Below are positions 38,094 through 47,420 of a stretch of 64,000 bases of DNA, piece by piece. The translations under genes were made by a program, and so were the position numbers. The stretch is from Azonexus sp. (lineage in GTDB: Bacteria; Pseudomonadota; Gammaproteobacteria; Burkholderiales; Rhodocyclaceae): the NCBI GenBank assembly GCA_017983755.1, contig JAGOAU010000002.1:62001-126000 (forward strand). The letters are read 5' to 3'. The notes under the pieces were generated by a model. That model did not search any database. It was not told the origin of the DNA and was given only the letters and a program-made list of their open reading frames with translations. How positions within the stretch are numbered: the first letter of the stretch is position 1; every line of letters starts with the position of its first letter.

Positions 38094-38193
38094 TTTCGGC
38101 TAAAGGTCTATAACCTTTGCCCTACGCTGATAAGCACAAAGCACAAGAATTCGGCTATATGGCGTGCCAACATCACACTGAGGAGATGTCCCG

Positions 38194-38499
38194 ATGAAAC
38201 TGCTTCCCACTGTCGCAGCGCTCAGCCTGCTTGCCGCAACCGGCGCCGCGCACGCGGCCGATCCCAATCTGGCCCGCAACCTGGCGGCGACCTGCGCGAA
38301 CTGCCACGGTACCAACGGCAACGCCGTCAAGGGCTCGGGCATGGATGCCCTGGCCGGCATGGAAAAGGCCAAGATCCTGCAAAAACTGGCCGATTTCAAG
38401 AGCGGTGACAAACCCGCCTCGATCATGCATCAGATATCCAAGGGCTACACCGACGAGCAAATCGATCTGATCGCCGGCTATTTCGCTGCGCAAAAGTAA
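38194..38499 (+). CDS. fccA: Monohaem cytochrome c subunit, FccA/SoxE-like
   Basis: The 101-residue protein has a signal peptide (ending AAHAA), one haem motif CANCH and a likely methionine ligand near SIMHQI. It resembles cytochrome c553-type subunits of flavocytochrome c sulfide dehydrogenase. GAGGAG lies shortly before the ATG. It precedes the flavoprotein gene by 12 bp, so the two probably form one enzyme that oxidises sulfide and reduces a periplasmic cytochrome. Confidence 0.88.
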   Translation: MKLLPTVAALSLLAATGAAHAADPNLARNLAATCANCHGTNGNAVKGSGMDALAGMEKAKILQKLADFKSGDKPASIMHQISKGYTDEQIDLIAGYFAAQK

Positions 38500-38511
38500 G
38501 GGGACAACACC

Positions 38512-39789
38512 ATGATGCTCATGAAAAGACGTGATTTCCTGAAGGCCGGCGCGGCAGCCGGTGCCATGGCCTCCCTCTACGGCTGCGCCGGCGGCGGCAA
38601 GGCCAGCGGCCATGTCGTCGTGGTCGGCGGCGGCTACGGCGGCGCGACGGTCGCCAAGTACCTGCGCATGTGGAGCGAGGGCGGCGTCCAGGTAACGCTG
38701 ATCGAACGCAACCCGACCTTCATCTCCTGCCCGATCTCCAACCTGGTCATCGGCGGCACCAAGACCATGGAAGACATCACCGTCAGCTACGACGGCCTCA
38801 AGAACAAGTGGGGCGTCCGCATCATCCAGGACGACGTGGTTGCGGTCGACGCCGCCAAACGCTCGATTTCGCTCGCCAAGGGCGGCGCCATGACCTACGA
38901 CCGCCTAGTGCTGTCGCCCGGCGTCGATTTCATGTGGGACCAGATTCCCGGCCTCAACAACGCCGCCGCCCAGGGCAAGATCCTGCACGCCTGGAAGGCC
39001 GGCCCGCAGACCATCGCCCTGCGCAAACAGCTGGAAGACATGAAAAACGGCGGCGTCTACGCCATTTCGATTCCCAAGGCGCCCTACCGCTGCCCGCCCG
39101 GACCCTACGAGCGCGCCTGCCTGGTCGCCGATTATTTCAAGAAGAACAAGCCGAAATCGAAGGTAGTCATCCTCGACGCCAACGAGGACGTGATGTCCAA
39201 GAAGGGGCTGTTCACCAAGGCGTGGACCGACCTTTACAAGGACATCATCGAGTACCGCAACAATAGCGAGGTCAAGGACGTCGACGTCAAGACCAACACC
39301 GCCGTCCTCGAATTCGACAAGTTCAAGGCCGACGTGCTGAACGTCATCCCGCCGCACCGCGCCGGCGACATCGCCGCCAAGTCCGGTCTCAAGCTGATCA
39401 ACAACCGCTGGGTGGACATCAACTGGCTGTCGATGGAAGTCAACGGCACGCCGGGCGTGCATGTCATCGGCGATGCGATCTTCCCGGCGCCGACCATGCC
39501 GAAGTCCGGCCACATGGCCAACCAGCACGGCAAGCTGGCCGCCGCCGCCATCCTCAACATGCTCTCGGGCATGGAGCCGAGCCCGACGCCGGTGGTCATG
39601 AACACCTGCTACAGCTTCGTCGATGCCAAGCAGGCGATCCACGTCGCCTCGGTGCACCAATACGATGCAGCGACCAAGGTCGTGCAGCCGGTCAAGGGCG
39701 CCGGTGGCGTCTCCGCCGCGCGCAGCGAACTGGAAGGCAAGGTCGCACTGGGCTGGGCAAAGAACATCTGGGCCGACATGCTGGCCTGA
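38512..39789 (+). CDS. fccB: Flavocytochrome c sulfide dehydrogenase flavoprotein subunit (SoxF)
   Basis: The 425-residue protein has a Tat signal (MKRRDFLKAGAAAGAM), a dinucleotide-binding motif VVVGGGYGGAT and a late FAD contact HVIGDAI. Cysteines in SCPISN and YRCPPGP match the redox-active pair of FccB. It would oxidise sulfide to sulfur or polysulfide in the periplasm, passing electrons through the cytochrome encoded just upstream. In sox clusters this protein is called SoxF. Confidence 0.93.
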   Translation: MMLMKRRDFLKAGAAAGAMASLYGCAGGGKASGHVVVVGGGYGGATVAKYLRMWSEGGVQVTLIERNPTFISCPISNLVIGGTKTMEDITVSYDGLKNKWGVRIIQDDVVAVDAAKRSISLAKGGAMTYDRLVLSPGVDFMWDQIPGLNNAAAQGKILHAWKAGPQTIALRKQLEDMKNGGVYAISIPKAPYRCPPGPYERACLVADYFKKNKPKSKVVILDANEDVMSKKGLFTKAWTDLYKDIIEYRNNSEVKDVDVKTNTAVLEFDKFKADVLNVIPPHRAGDIAAKSGLKLINNRWVDINWLSMEVNGTPGVHVIGDAIFPAPTMPKSGHMANQHGKLAAAAILNMLSGMEPSPTPVVMNTCYSFVDAKQAIHVASVHQYDAATKVVQPVKGAGGVSAARSELEGKVALGWAKNIWADMLA

Positions 39790-39806
39790 TTTTCTCCCGC
39801 GCCAAT

Positions 39807-39836
39807 GACAAAAGGCCGCGACTGCGGCCTTTTGTC
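39807..39836. terminator. Bidirectional terminator between fccB and cytochrome c4-like gene
   Basis: A perfect 13-bp stem (GACAAAAGGCCGC with its complement) and a GACT loop, with A- and T-tracts on both sides, lies between convergent genes. Confidence 0.9.
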
Positions 39837-39852
39837 TTATGCAGCGCGCAAC

Positions 39853-40470
39853 TCAGTTGAGCGTCGCGATGTACTCGGCTACTGCGTGGCGCTCCAGTTC
39901 GCTCAGCTTGGAGGCGACGGTATGCATGACCGCATTGTCGTTGGTCCGCTCGCGCGAATTGAACTGCTTGAGCTGATCCTCGATGTAGCGCGGATGCTGG
40001 CCGGCGAGACGCGGCAATTGCGGCGTGCCGAGACCCTTCGGCCCGTGGCAGCTGGCGCAGCTCGGCAGGCCGGTGAACTGGTTGCCGCGGTCGAAAGTGT
40101 ATTTGCCAACGGCAAGCAGCTCGGCATCCTTCGCTGGCCGTGGTCCGACCTTCTTGCCTTCGAAGTAGGCGCCCAGCGCCTTCATCTCGGCCGGCGTCAA
40201 CTCCTCGGCCTGCGGTTTCATGGTGTCGCTCTTCCGCTTGCCGGCCTTGAAGTCGGCGAGTTGCTTGGCGATGTATTCCGAATGCTGGCCGGCAAGGCGC
40301 GGGAATACCGGGCTGGCCGATTCGCCTTCCATGCCGTGACAGAGAAAGCAGCGGCCGGAAACAATTTCTTCGGCCCGCGCCTGGTCGGCCTTGGCGTCAG
40401 CCCTTGCCGACAGGCTCGACACGATGGCCAGCGCCGCCATGCCCGATATGACTAAATGCTTGTAATTCAC
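39853..40470 (-). CDS. Cytochrome c4-like dihaem protein
   Basis: The 205-residue periplasmic protein has two similar halves, each with one haem: CFLCH (near 41) and CASCH (near 138). Each half ends in the segment FPRLAGQH or LPRLAGQH followed by (S/R)xYI, diagnostic of cytochrome c4. A signal peptide precedes (ending ARAD). The start is a GTG preceded by GAGGGG with a 6-base spacing. It probably carries electrons from Sox or Fcc enzymes to a terminal oxidase. Confidence 0.92.
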   Translation of the reverse strand: MNYKHLVISGMAALAIVSSLSARADAKADQARAEEIVSGRCFLCHGMEGESASPVFPRLAGQHSEYIAKQLADFKAGKRKSDTMKPQAEELTPAEMKALGAYFEGKKVGPRPAKDAELLAVGKYTFDRGNQFTGLPSCASCHGPKGLGTPQLPRLAGQHPRYIEDQLKQFNSRERTNDNAVMHTVASKLSELERHAVAEYIATLN

Positions 40471-40638
40471 TTACGTCCCCTCCGACGATATCAATATCCG
40501 TAAATGATTAAATATTAATTCGCTTACACCGTGCTTTCAACCGGCCAGATTAGACGCCAGGTGGCAGTCGAATCAAAAAAGTAGACGCCGAACGGCGATG
40601 GCGAGAAGATTAGTATTTAACCGTTTCAGGAGATGCTG

Positions 40639-41649
40639 ATGAAGCGCCGCAACTTTCTCCGCTCTGCCGCCGGCTTTCTCGCCCTAGGCGCTGCCGAATT
40701 CGCGCCGTGGCAGGCGATGAGCGCCTTTGCCCGCGAGGTCGAGGATTTCGTGCGCGGCCCGGCAGTCAAGGATCACCCGCTGCGGCAAGTCTCCAAACAC
40801 GTCTGGATCATCTTCTCGCCGGACGGCTTCCCGACTCCGGAAAATCAGGGAATGATGTGCAACATCACCTTCGTCAACACCGCGCAGGGCCTGGTCGTCG
40901 TCGATTCCGGCGCCTCGGCGCAGATCGGCGAGATGGCCATCCGCCAGGCGCAAAAGACATTCAAGAAGCCGGTCGTCGCCATCGTCAACACCCACTACCA
41001 CGGCGACCACTGGCTCGGCAACGATGCCTTCGCCGCCGCCTTCAAGAATTTGCCGATCTACGCCCACCCCGGCACAACGCGTGAAATCAAGGGCGTCCAG
41101 GGCAACATGTGGCGCACGCTGATGGAGCAATGGACCAACCAGGCCACCCTCGGCACCCGCGTCGTGCCGCCGACGCAGCCGCTGGAACACGGCAGCGAAC
41201 TGAAGTTCGGCGACGTCACGCTGCGCATGCACCATTACGGCAAGGCGCACACGCCGTCCGACATCTGTGTCGAAGTGGTCGAGGACAAGCTGACCTGCGT
41301 CGGCGACGTCGCCATGGACCGGCGCATTGCCAACATGGACGACGGCTCCTACCTCGGCACCTTCAAGACCTACGACGCGCTGGAGAAGAACGCCAACAGC
41401 GCGATCTGGCTGCCCGGCCACGGCGAACCGGGGCCCAACGTGCTGAAATGGAACCGTGAGCTGTTCGAAGGCATCTACCGGACCTGCGAGCAGGCGGTCA
41501 AGGACGGCCTGCCGCTGGAGGAAGCCAAGACGCTGGTGCTCAAGGACCCGCGCGTCGCGAGCCGGGCCAGGGACACCAAGGGCTTCGACACGAACATCGG
41601 CAAGTACGTCAGCCTCGCCTATCTCGAAGCCGAGGCGGCGGCGTTCTGA
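40639..41649 (+). CDS. soxH: SoxH-like metallo-beta-lactamase fold hydrolase, Tat-exported
   Basis: The product is 336 residues from the ATG at 40639, which has AGGAG with a 6-base spacing; an ATG two codons earlier directly abuts that site. A Tat signal is present (MKRRNFLRSAAGFLALG). The metal-binding motif NTHYHGDHW marks the metallo-beta-lactamase fold, with later ligands in GDVAMDR and LPGHGEPG. Similar proteins occur as SoxH in sox regions and beside small cytochromes elsewhere. The substrate is unknown. It starts a three-gene plus-strand unit with a cytochrome and a thioredoxin-like protein. Confidence 0.85.
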   Translation: MKRRNFLRSAAGFLALGAAEFAPWQAMSAFAREVEDFVRGPAVKDHPLRQVSKHVWIIFSPDGFPTPENQGMMCNITFVNTAQGLVVVDSGASAQIGEMAIRQAQKTFKKPVVAIVNTHYHGDHWLGNDAFAAAFKNLPIYAHPGTTREIKGVQGNMWRTLMEQWTNQATLGTRVVPPTQPLEHGSELKFGDVTLRMHHYGKAHTPSDICVEVVEDKLTCVGDVAMDRRIANMDDGSYLGTFKTYDALEKNANSAIWLPGHGEPGPNVLKWNRELFEGIYRTCEQAVKDGLPLEEAKTLVLKDPRVASRARDTKGFDTNIGKYVSLAYLEAEAAAF

Positions 41650-41698
41650 GCATCCGCCGCACAAGCTTCGCCCATCCACCCCCAATTCGGGAGAAACC

Positions 41699-42010
41699 AT
41701 GCGCCTGACCTTCGTTGCCCTGATCGCCCTGCTGCCCCTTGCCGCCCACGCCGAAGAACCCTGGGGCAAGGTCGACCTGCAAGCCGCCAAGCCGCTGCAC
41801 GACAAGAACTGCCTCAGCTGCCACGTGCGCATGTATGGCGGCGACGGCAGCAAGATGTACACCCGCGACGGCCGCATGCTGTCCAACAAGCTGGAACTCC
41901 TGCAGCGGGTCTCCGCATGTAACGCCCAGGTCAGTTCCGGCTGGTTCCCGGAAGAGGAAGGCGCCGTCGCGGCCTGGCTCAACCAGCATTACTACCATTT
42001 CGACAAGTGA
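41699..42010 (+). CDS. Small periplasmic monohaem cytochrome c
   Basis: The 103-residue protein has a signal peptide (ending AHAE) and one haem motif CLSCH (residues 38-42). Later residues include Cys74 (VSACNAQ) and Met/His candidates for the sixth ligand. GGGAG precedes the ATG. It lies 49 bp after the SoxH-like gene and 1 bp before the thioredoxin-like gene, so it probably works with them. I cannot assign it to a named cytochrome family. Confidence 0.85.
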   Translation: MRLTFVALIALLPLAAHAEEPWGKVDLQAAKPLHDKNCLSCHVRMYGGDGSKMYTRDGRMLSNKLELLQRVSACNAQVSSGWFPEEEGAVAAWLNQHYYHFDK

Positions 42011-42011
42011 C

Positions 42012-42503
42012 ATGAGTTTTGCCTTACAAACCCTCCGCCAGGTGCTGATCGCCGGCCTGCTGGCCTTGTCCTCGCTGAGCGGACTGGCGGCGGGCACCGA
42101 CCTGCCGCCGGCACAGGATCTGCGCACCGAAGCGGAGCGGGCCGCAAAAGCCGGCGGTCCCCTGATCGTCGTCTTCAGCCGCCAGGACTGCAAGTATTGC
42201 GAGACGGTCAAGCGCGACTACCTGAAGCCGCTGGCCGCCGACCCGCGCTTCCGCGACCGGGTCGTCATCCGCCAGGTCAACCAGGACAGCGACGCGGCGC
42301 TCGTCGATTTCCATGGCGCCGCGACCTCCCACGCGCAGCTGGCCAAGGCCGAGAAAATCAAGCTGGTGCCGGTCGTCGCCTTTTACGGTCCGCAGGGCAA
42401 ACGCCTGGCCGAGCCGATCATCGGTGCCCGGCTGCCGGATTTCTATCCGAGCTACCTGGAAGCATCCGTCGAGAAATCGTCGCGGGCACTGAAGGCCCGC
42501 TGA
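42012..42503 (+). CDS. soxW: Periplasmic thioredoxin-like protein (SoxW type)
   Basis: The 163-residue protein has an N-terminal signal or anchor segment (residues 10-27) and a thioredoxin fold. The redox motif is DCKYC (C60, C63), and the cis-proline is in KLVPVVAFYG. SoxW proteins are periplasmic thioredoxins that keep SoxYZ reduced; SoxV, their usual membrane electron donor, is not in this window. It ends the SoxH-cytochrome-thioredoxin unit. Confidence 0.83.
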   Translation: MSFALQTLRQVLIAGLLALSSLSGLAAGTDLPPAQDLRTEAERAAKAGGPLIVVFSRQDCKYCETVKRDYLKPLAADPRFRDRVVIRQVNQDSDAALVDFHGAATSHAQLAKAEKIKLVPVVAFYGPQGKRLAEPIIGARLPDFYPSYLEASVEKSSRALKAR

Positions 42504-42504
42504 G

Positions 42505-42543
42505 CCGCCTGAAAATCGGCCTTTTTTGGCCGTCGACCGCCAC
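42505..42543. repeat. Dispersed GTCGAC-core repeat, copy B
   Basis: CGCCTGAAAATCGGCC, a T-run, then GGCCGTCGACCGCCAC. The core is at 42530-42540. It fills the 42-bp spacer between the convergent soxW and AEC transporter genes. Confidence 0.75.
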
Positions 42544-42545
42544 CG

Positions 42546-43436
42546 TCAGCGCAACACCAGCACCAGCGCCAGCGGCAGGAAGAGCAGCGCCGCCAGGTTG
42601 CCGATCAGCACGATGGAGGCCACCCGTTCCGGCTCCTGCTTGTAACGCTCGGCGAAGAGGAAGTTGAGCACCGCCGGTGGCAAGGCGCCGAACACCAGCA
42701 GCATCGCCGCCTCGCGCCCCTGCAGGCCAAGCAGCTGGATGACGCCGGCGGCGATCAGCATGCCGGCAATCGGCCGCAGCAGCGCGCTGCCGGTTGCCAC
42801 CTTCCATTCCTTGAAGGAAACGTCGGTCATGCGCACGCCGAGCGAGAAAAGCAACAGCGGCACCGAAACATCGCCGAGCATCTTAATGGCGATGACCAGC
42901 GGCTGCCAGACGGGAATTTTCAGCAGCGCTACGGCCAGCCCGGCGATTGCGGCGGCGACCACCGGCACGCGCCACAGCGTCAGCAGGCGCGCGTGCGGAT
43001 CGAGCAGCCGGGCGCCGAAGGAGAAATGCAGCGTGTTCTCGACCATGAACAGGATCACCGCCGCCGGCAAGGCCTCCTCGCCCCAAGCCAGCACGGCGAG
43101 CGGCAGGCCGATGTTGCCGGAGTTGTTGAACATCATCGGCGGCGCCAGCGTCTTCGGCTGGATGCCGATCAGCTTCGCCAATGGCCAGGCGAGCAGACCG
43201 CAGGTCGCCAGCACGAGGAAGCCGCCGAGGGCCAGCGGCGCGTAGGCGGCGAGGTCGAAGGACTTGCCGGCCATCGCCGCGAAGACCAGCGCCGGCACGA
43301 AGACATCCATGTTCAGCCGGTTGGCGACCGCCATCTCCGGCTTGTGATGGCGGGCATAGAAGTAGCCGGCGGCGACGATCCCGAAGATCGGGAAGAGAAT
43401 GGCGACGAGCCGAAAGCTCAGGCTCTCGCCACTCAC
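42546..43436 (-). CDS. AEC family membrane transporter
   Basis: The 296-residue protein has ten predicted hydrophobic segments with the inverted-repeat pattern of auxin efflux carrier family proteins. Characteristic pieces are [17 protein letters not shown] and the C-terminal [23 protein letters not shown]. The substrate is unknown. It starts inside the hslU stop (4-bp overlap) and is last in the STAS-hslV-hslU-AEC operon, an uncommon linkage. Confidence 0.9.
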   Translation of the reverse strand: MSGESLSFRLVAILFPIFGIVAAGYFYARHHKPEMAVANRLNMDVFVPALVFAAMAGKSFDLAAYAPLALGGFLVLATCGLLAWPLAKLIGIQPKTLAPPMMFNNSGNIGLPLAVLAWGEEALPAAVILFMVENTLHFSFGARLLDPHARLLTLWRVPVVAAAIAGLAVALLKIPVWQPLVIAIKMLGDVSVPLLLFSLGVRMTDVSFKEWKVATGSALLRPIAGMLIAAGVIQLLGLQGREAAMLLVFGALPPAVLNFLFAERYKQEPERVASIVLIGNLAALLFLPLALVLVLR

Positions 43437-44782
43437 AGCACGTAGCGCGACAGATCTTCGTCGGCTGCCAGCTCGCCAAGGCGGCCGTTGACGTAGGCGG
43501 CGTCGATGGCGACTTTTTCCTGACCGGCCTTGCCGGCGTCGAAGGAGATTTCCTCGAGCAGCTTTTCCATCACCGTATGCAGGCGACGGGCGCCGATGTT
43601 CTCGGTCTTCTCGTTCACCTGGAAGGCGATCTCGGCCAGCCGCTTGATGCCCGCCTCGGCGAACTCGATATGCACGCCTTCGGTTTCCAGCAACGCCTGA
43701 TACTGCCGAGTCAGGCAGGCATCGGTCTGGGTCAGGATGCGCTCGAAATCGGCGACCGACAGCGAATCGAGTTCGACACGGATCGGGAAACGGCCCTGCA
43801 ATTCGGGGATCAGATCCGATGGCTTGGACAAATGGAAGGCCCCGGAAGCGATGAACAGGATGTGGTCGGTCTTGATCATGCCGTACTTGGTCGACACCGT
43901 CGTGCCCTCGACCAGCGGCAGCAGGTCTCGCTGTACGCCCTGGCGCGAGACGTCGGCGCCCTGCATCTCCGAGCGGCTGGCGATCTTGTCCAGCTCGTCG
44001 AGGAAGACGATGCCGTTCTGCTCGACCGCCTTGACCGCTTCCAGCTTGACCTCCTCGTCATTGACCAGCCGGGCGGCCTCCTCGTCGGTCAGCAGCTTCA
44101 GCGCTTCCTTGATCTTCAGCTTGCGCGATTTCTTGCGCCCCTGCCCCATGTTCTGGAACATGCCCTGAATCTGCTGGGTCAGCTCCTCCATGCCGGGCGG
44201 CGCGAAGATTTCCGCCTGCATCGACGGGGCGGCCAGCTCGATATCGATTTCCTTGTCGTCCAGCTCGCCTTCGCGCAGCTTCTTGCGGAATTTCTGGCGC
44301 GTGGCACCATCGGTTGCGGTCGACTCCGAATTTTCGGCAAAAAAGCCGGGGCTGCGTGCCGGTGGCAACAGCACGTCGAGCACACGCTCCTCGGCGGCAT
44401 CCTCGGCGCGGGTGCGCATCAGCTTCATCGCCCGTTCGCGGTGCGACTTGATCGCCATTTCGACCAGGTCGCGGATGATCGTCTCGACATCGCGGCCGAC
44501 GTAGCCGACTTCGGTGAACTTGGTCGCCTCGATCTTGATGAACGGCGCGTTGGCCAGCCGCGCCAGACGGCGGGCGATCTCGGTCTTGCCGACGCCGGTC
44601 GGGCCGATCATCAGGATGTTCTTCGGCGTAATCTCCTGGCGCAGCGGCTCGGCCACCTGCGCCCGCCGCCAGCGGTTGCGCAGGGCGATGGCGACTGCCT
44701 TCTTGGCGTTGTTCTGGCCGACGATGTGCTTGTCCAGCTCGTGGACGATTTCCTGCGGCGTCATCGAACTTCCAGCACTCAT
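43433..44782 (-). CDS. hslU: ATP-dependent protease ATPase subunit HslU
   Basis: The 449-residue AAA+ unfoldase supplies substrates to HslV. Walker A is GPTGVGKTE, Walker [11 protein letters not shown], and the pore motif region GYVGRDVE is present. The C-terminus LSRYVL matches the tail that docks on HslV. The insertion (I) domain contains a loop whose DNA resembles the dispersed repeat (44311-44347). The start at 44782 overlaps the hslV stop by 4 bp; a second ATG at 44764 is also possible. Confidence 0.97.
   Translation of the reverse strand: MSAGSSMTPQEIVHELDKHIVGQNNAKKAVAIALRNRWRRAQVAEPLRQEITPKNILMIGPTGVGKTEIARRLARLANAPFIKIEATKFTEVGYVGRDVETIIRDLVEMAIKSHRERAMKLMRTRAEDAAEERVLDVLLPPARSPGFFAENSESTATDGATRQKFRKKLREGELDDKEIDIELAAPSMQAEIFAPPGMEELTQQIQGMFQNMGQGRKKSRKLKIKEALKLLTDEEAARLVNDEEVKLEAVKAVEQNGIVFLDELDKIASRSEMQGADVSRQGVQRDLLPLVEGTTVSTKYGMIKTDHILFIASGAFHLSKPSDLIPELQGRFPIRVELDSLSVADFERILTQTDACLTRQYQALLETEGVHIEFAEAGIKRLAEIAFQVNEKTENIGARRLHTVMEKLLEEISFDAGKAGQEKVAIDAAYVNGRLGELAADEDLSRYVL
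44311..44347. repeat. Repeat-like copy inside hslU
   Basis: CGGTTGCGGTCGACTCCGAA, TTTTCGGC, an A-run and GCC resemble the intergenic repeats. It encodes a stretch in the variable loop of the HslU I domain around [10 protein letters not shown]. It could be an in-frame insertion or chance similarity. Confidence 0.4.
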
Positions 44783-45315
44783 TCCAGGGCCTCGATGGTG
44801 AAATTGCGGTTGGTGTAGATGCAGATATCGCCGGCGATTTCCAGCGATCTGGTGACGATGTCGCGCGGGCTCAACTCGGTGTTTTCCAGCAGCGCGCGCG
44901 CTGCGCTCTGGGCGTAGGAACCGCCCGAGCCGATGGCGACGATGCCCTGCTCCGGCTCCAATACGTCGCCGTTGCCGGTGATGATCAGCGACACTTCCTT
45001 GTCGGCCACCGACAGCATCGCCTCCAGCCGGCGCAGCGCGCGGTCGGAACGCCAGTCCTTGGCCAATTCAACCGCCGAGCGCAGCAGGTTGCCCTGATGC
45101 TTGTCCAGCTTGGCCTCGAAGCGCTCGAACAGGGTGAAGGCATCGGCCGTGCCGCCGGCGAATCCGGCCAGGATGCGGCCCTGGTAAAGGCGGCGCACCT
45201 TGCGCGCGGTCGACTTGATGACGACGCTGCCCAGCGTCACCTGGCCGTCGCCGCCCATGGCGACCGAACTGCCGCGGCGCACCGACAGGATCGTCGTGCC
45301 GTGATATTGCTCCAT
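44779..45315 (-). CDS. hslV: ATP-dependent protease peptidase subunit HslV
   Basis: The 178-residue protein is a threonine peptidase of proteasome beta type. The catalytic threonine is Thr7 in [11 protein letters not shown], exposed after removal of six residues. GDGQVTLG and the long [18 protein letters not shown] segment are diagnostic. AGGA lies 4-6 bases before the ATG. It is 14 bp downstream of the STAS gene and overlaps hslU. Confidence 0.97.
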   Translation of the reverse strand: MEQYHGTTILSVRRGSSVAMGGDGQVTLGSVVIKSTARKVRRLYQGRILAGFAGGTADAFTLFERFEAKLDKHQGNLLRSAVELAKDWRSDRALRRLEAMLSVADKEVSLIITGNGDVLEPEQGIVAIGSGGSYAQSAARALLENTELSPRDIVTRSLEIAGDICIYTNRNFTIEALE

Positions 45316-45329
45316 GTTTTTCCTGACTC

Positions 45330-46610
45330 TTAAGACTTGGGAACGATGATGCGTGCGAACTTGTTGAGGCCGACGACGGCCATAAGTTCCGCGATCAGGT
45401 GATTGGGGCTGCGGATGACGACTTCCCGCCCGCTGTCCTTGACCGGCACCAGCCGGTTGACCAGTTGCCCGGCCGACACGAAGTCAAGCCGGCGCACTGC
45501 CGAGAAATCGAGCACGACATGATCCTCGGCATTGAGTACCGCCGCCAGATCCTCGAAGCGGCTGTTCTTGATTTCGCCGCTCAGGTAATGCGCCTTGTCC
45601 GCCGACTGCGCCGGCTTGGTGCCGGCCGGCAGCTTGGGCAGCGGCACGCTTTCCCAGGACGGCGGCGAGCGCTCGAAGGTCACCGCAAAATCGATGGCGC
45701 ACATCTCGAACTCATCCTGCGAGCCGTAACGCTGCAGCAGTTCCAGCACCAGCAGCCAGGTCCGCGTATTCTGTGCTTCGCCGACATTTAGACGGGAGCG
45801 CAGGCGCGGGATGATGCTTTCGATCTGCTCGAGGACGATCACTGCCCCCTGCTTACGCGCACTCATCAGCAGCTCGGCCAGGCGGCCGGCGATCTCGTCA
45901 TCGCATCCGATCAGCCGGCTGCAATCGACACGCAACGGCCGCTTGGCTTTAAGCGCGTCGGCCAGCGGCAGCAGTGCCGCAGCGTCTTCCGCGGTCATCA
46001 CGCCCTGCAGGGTGCACACCGCGACGCCCGGCGCGGCGGGCGTCGAAGCCGGTGCCGGCGTCAGCTGGCGCCAGGTCGGCGGCGACATCTCGCAGGTCTG
46101 GACGAAGTCGGCACCAAGTTTTTCAAAGGCTGCACGATCGCCCGTCAGCTGCAGGAAATCGAACAGCATCAGCCACAGGCGCAAGCCCTCGTTGCCCGGA
46201 TAGGCCCCGAGCAGCGACTCAAGCAAGGGGCGGACGACCGCATCCTGGCCGTTGGCATAGAGGACGGCAACCTGCTCGACATCGGACTGGATCGAATCGG
46301 CGCCATGGTCGACATTGATCGCCATCACGTCCGATTCGGTATATTCACGCTCGAATTCGGACATCGCGAGTTCGAGATCAGCCTTGGTTTTGGGCGCTGC
46401 CGCCTTGACGGGGGCTGACGGCGCGCTGGCCGCGGACTGGCCGGAGGATGTGAATTCGAGGTCGGGCAGCGGCGAGCGCGCCTCTTTCGTCTCTTCCTCG
46501 GCAGCCTGCGGCGCGGACTCCAGAGGCTTGGGTGCAACCGCCGCCCTCGGGCGCACGATCTCGCGCTCCGGCATTTTCTCCTGCTTTTTCTTGAAGAACG
46601 AAAAGACCAT
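45330..46610 (-). CDS. STAS-domain protein of unknown function
   Basis: The 426-residue cytoplasmic protein has an N-terminal charged and proline-rich region (1-75), a helical segment with repeat-like pieces ([15 protein letters not shown] and [15 protein letters not shown]), and two STAS-like modules. The clearer one is C-terminal, [29 protein letters not shown]; the other is near [23 protein letters not shown]. The phosphorylatable Ser of anti-sigma antagonists is not evident. SPPTW and SPPSW motifs follow each helical part, so the protein looks internally duplicated. It precedes hslVU by 14 bp. Confidence 0.75.
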   Translation of the reverse strand: MVFSFFKKKQEKMPEREIVRPRAAVAPKPLESAPQAAEEETKEARSPLPDLEFTSSGQSAASAPSAPVKAAAPKTKADLELAMSEFEREYTESDVMAINVDHGADSIQSDVEQVAVLYANGQDAVVRPLLESLLGAYPGNEGLRLWLMLFDFLQLTGDRAAFEKLGADFVQTCEMSPPTWRQLTPAPASTPAAPGVAVCTLQGVMTAEDAAALLPLADALKAKRPLRVDCSRLIGCDDEIAGRLAELLMSARKQGAVIVLEQIESIIPRLRSRLNVGEAQNTRTWLLVLELLQRYGSQDEFEMCAIDFAVTFERSPPSWESVPLPKLPAGTKPAQSADKAHYLSGEIKNSRFEDLAAVLNAEDHVVLDFSAVRRLDFVSAGQLVNRLVPVKDSGREVVIRSPNHLIAELMAVVGLNKFARIIVPKS

Positions 46611-46655
46611 GCTGACTCCGAATGCAGAACTGTTCTTTTAGCACGCTCCCCGACG

Positions 46656-47420
46656 TCATGCAATGACCAGACCCAGCGCAATCAGCAGCAGCGCCAGCAC
46701 CGGCCCGAAAGGCTGATCCAGCCAGAGGGCCAGGGCGAAGGCGGCAATGTAGCCGGCGACGCCGACCAGCATCGCCAGCAGCAGGCCGCGCCGCCAGCTA
46801 TGCGCCCGCCGGAAGACGATCCACGCCGGCACGAAGATCAGCGCGAAACCGCCCATGACGCCCATCGTCATCGTCGCCAGGGCCAGGGTCAGTGCGGCGA
46901 TCAGGTCGAAGCCGAGCATCACCGGCCAGGCCCGCAGGTGCCGGGCCTGGAAATAGTCGGGATAGACGCGCGCCAGCAACAGGTGGCGCGACAACACGAG
47001 CAGCATCATCCCGGCGAAGGCGGTCCACGGCGCCACCAGCGCCAATTGCGCGACGCCGGAGAAATACAGCTGGCCGTCAAACAGGGCATGCCCCAGACGT
47101 TCGGCCAGCGGCTGGTTGGCGGCGAGCAGCACGGCGACCGCCCAGCCAGCCAGCAGCAGCAGGGCGAATGCCGCACCGCCGGCCAGCCGCCGGGCGAACA
47201 CCCGCTTGCTCGCCCCGGCCAGGGCGGCCGCCGCCATGCCGCCAAGCGCCGGGGCGATGCCGCCGACCAGGGCGAGCAGGGCGCCGGCGGCGGCGACATG
47301 CGCATAGGCCAGCGCCGCCAGCCACTCGTCGCGCAGGCGCAGGAAACAGCCGAGCACCGGCAGGAGCAAGGCGAGGCCGAGCCCGGTCAGGAAGGGCATC
47401 AGGAAGAGGTCAGACCACAT
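46656..47420 (-). CDS. Metal ABC transporter permease (ZnuB/MntB family)
   Basis: The 254-residue membrane protein has about eight hydrophobic segments and fits the ABC-3 permease family (LLPVLGCFLRLRDEWLAALAYAH and MTMGVMGGFALIFVPAWIVF). It would carry zinc, manganese or iron with the ATPase and binding protein encoded just upstream. The ATG at 47420 overlaps the ATPase gene by 11 bp. Confidence 0.85.
   Translation of the reverse strand: MWSDLFLMPFLTGLGLALLLPVLGCFLRLRDEWLAALAYAHVAAAGALLALVGGIAPALGGMAAAALAGASKRVFARRLAGGAAFALLLLAGWAVAVLLAANQPLAERLGHALFDGQLYFSGVAQLALVAPWTAFAGMMLLVLSRHLLLARVYPDYFQARHLRAWPVMLGFDLIAALTLALATMTMGVMGGFALIFVPAWIVFRRAHSWRRGLLLAMLVGVAGYIAAFALALWLDQPFGPVLALLLIALGLVIA

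Noticed and set aside
45316-45329. Heat-shock (sigma-32) promoter before hslV
   Set aside because: The gap to the STAS gene is only 14 bp and I see no sigma-32-like sequence upstream of the STAS gene either.
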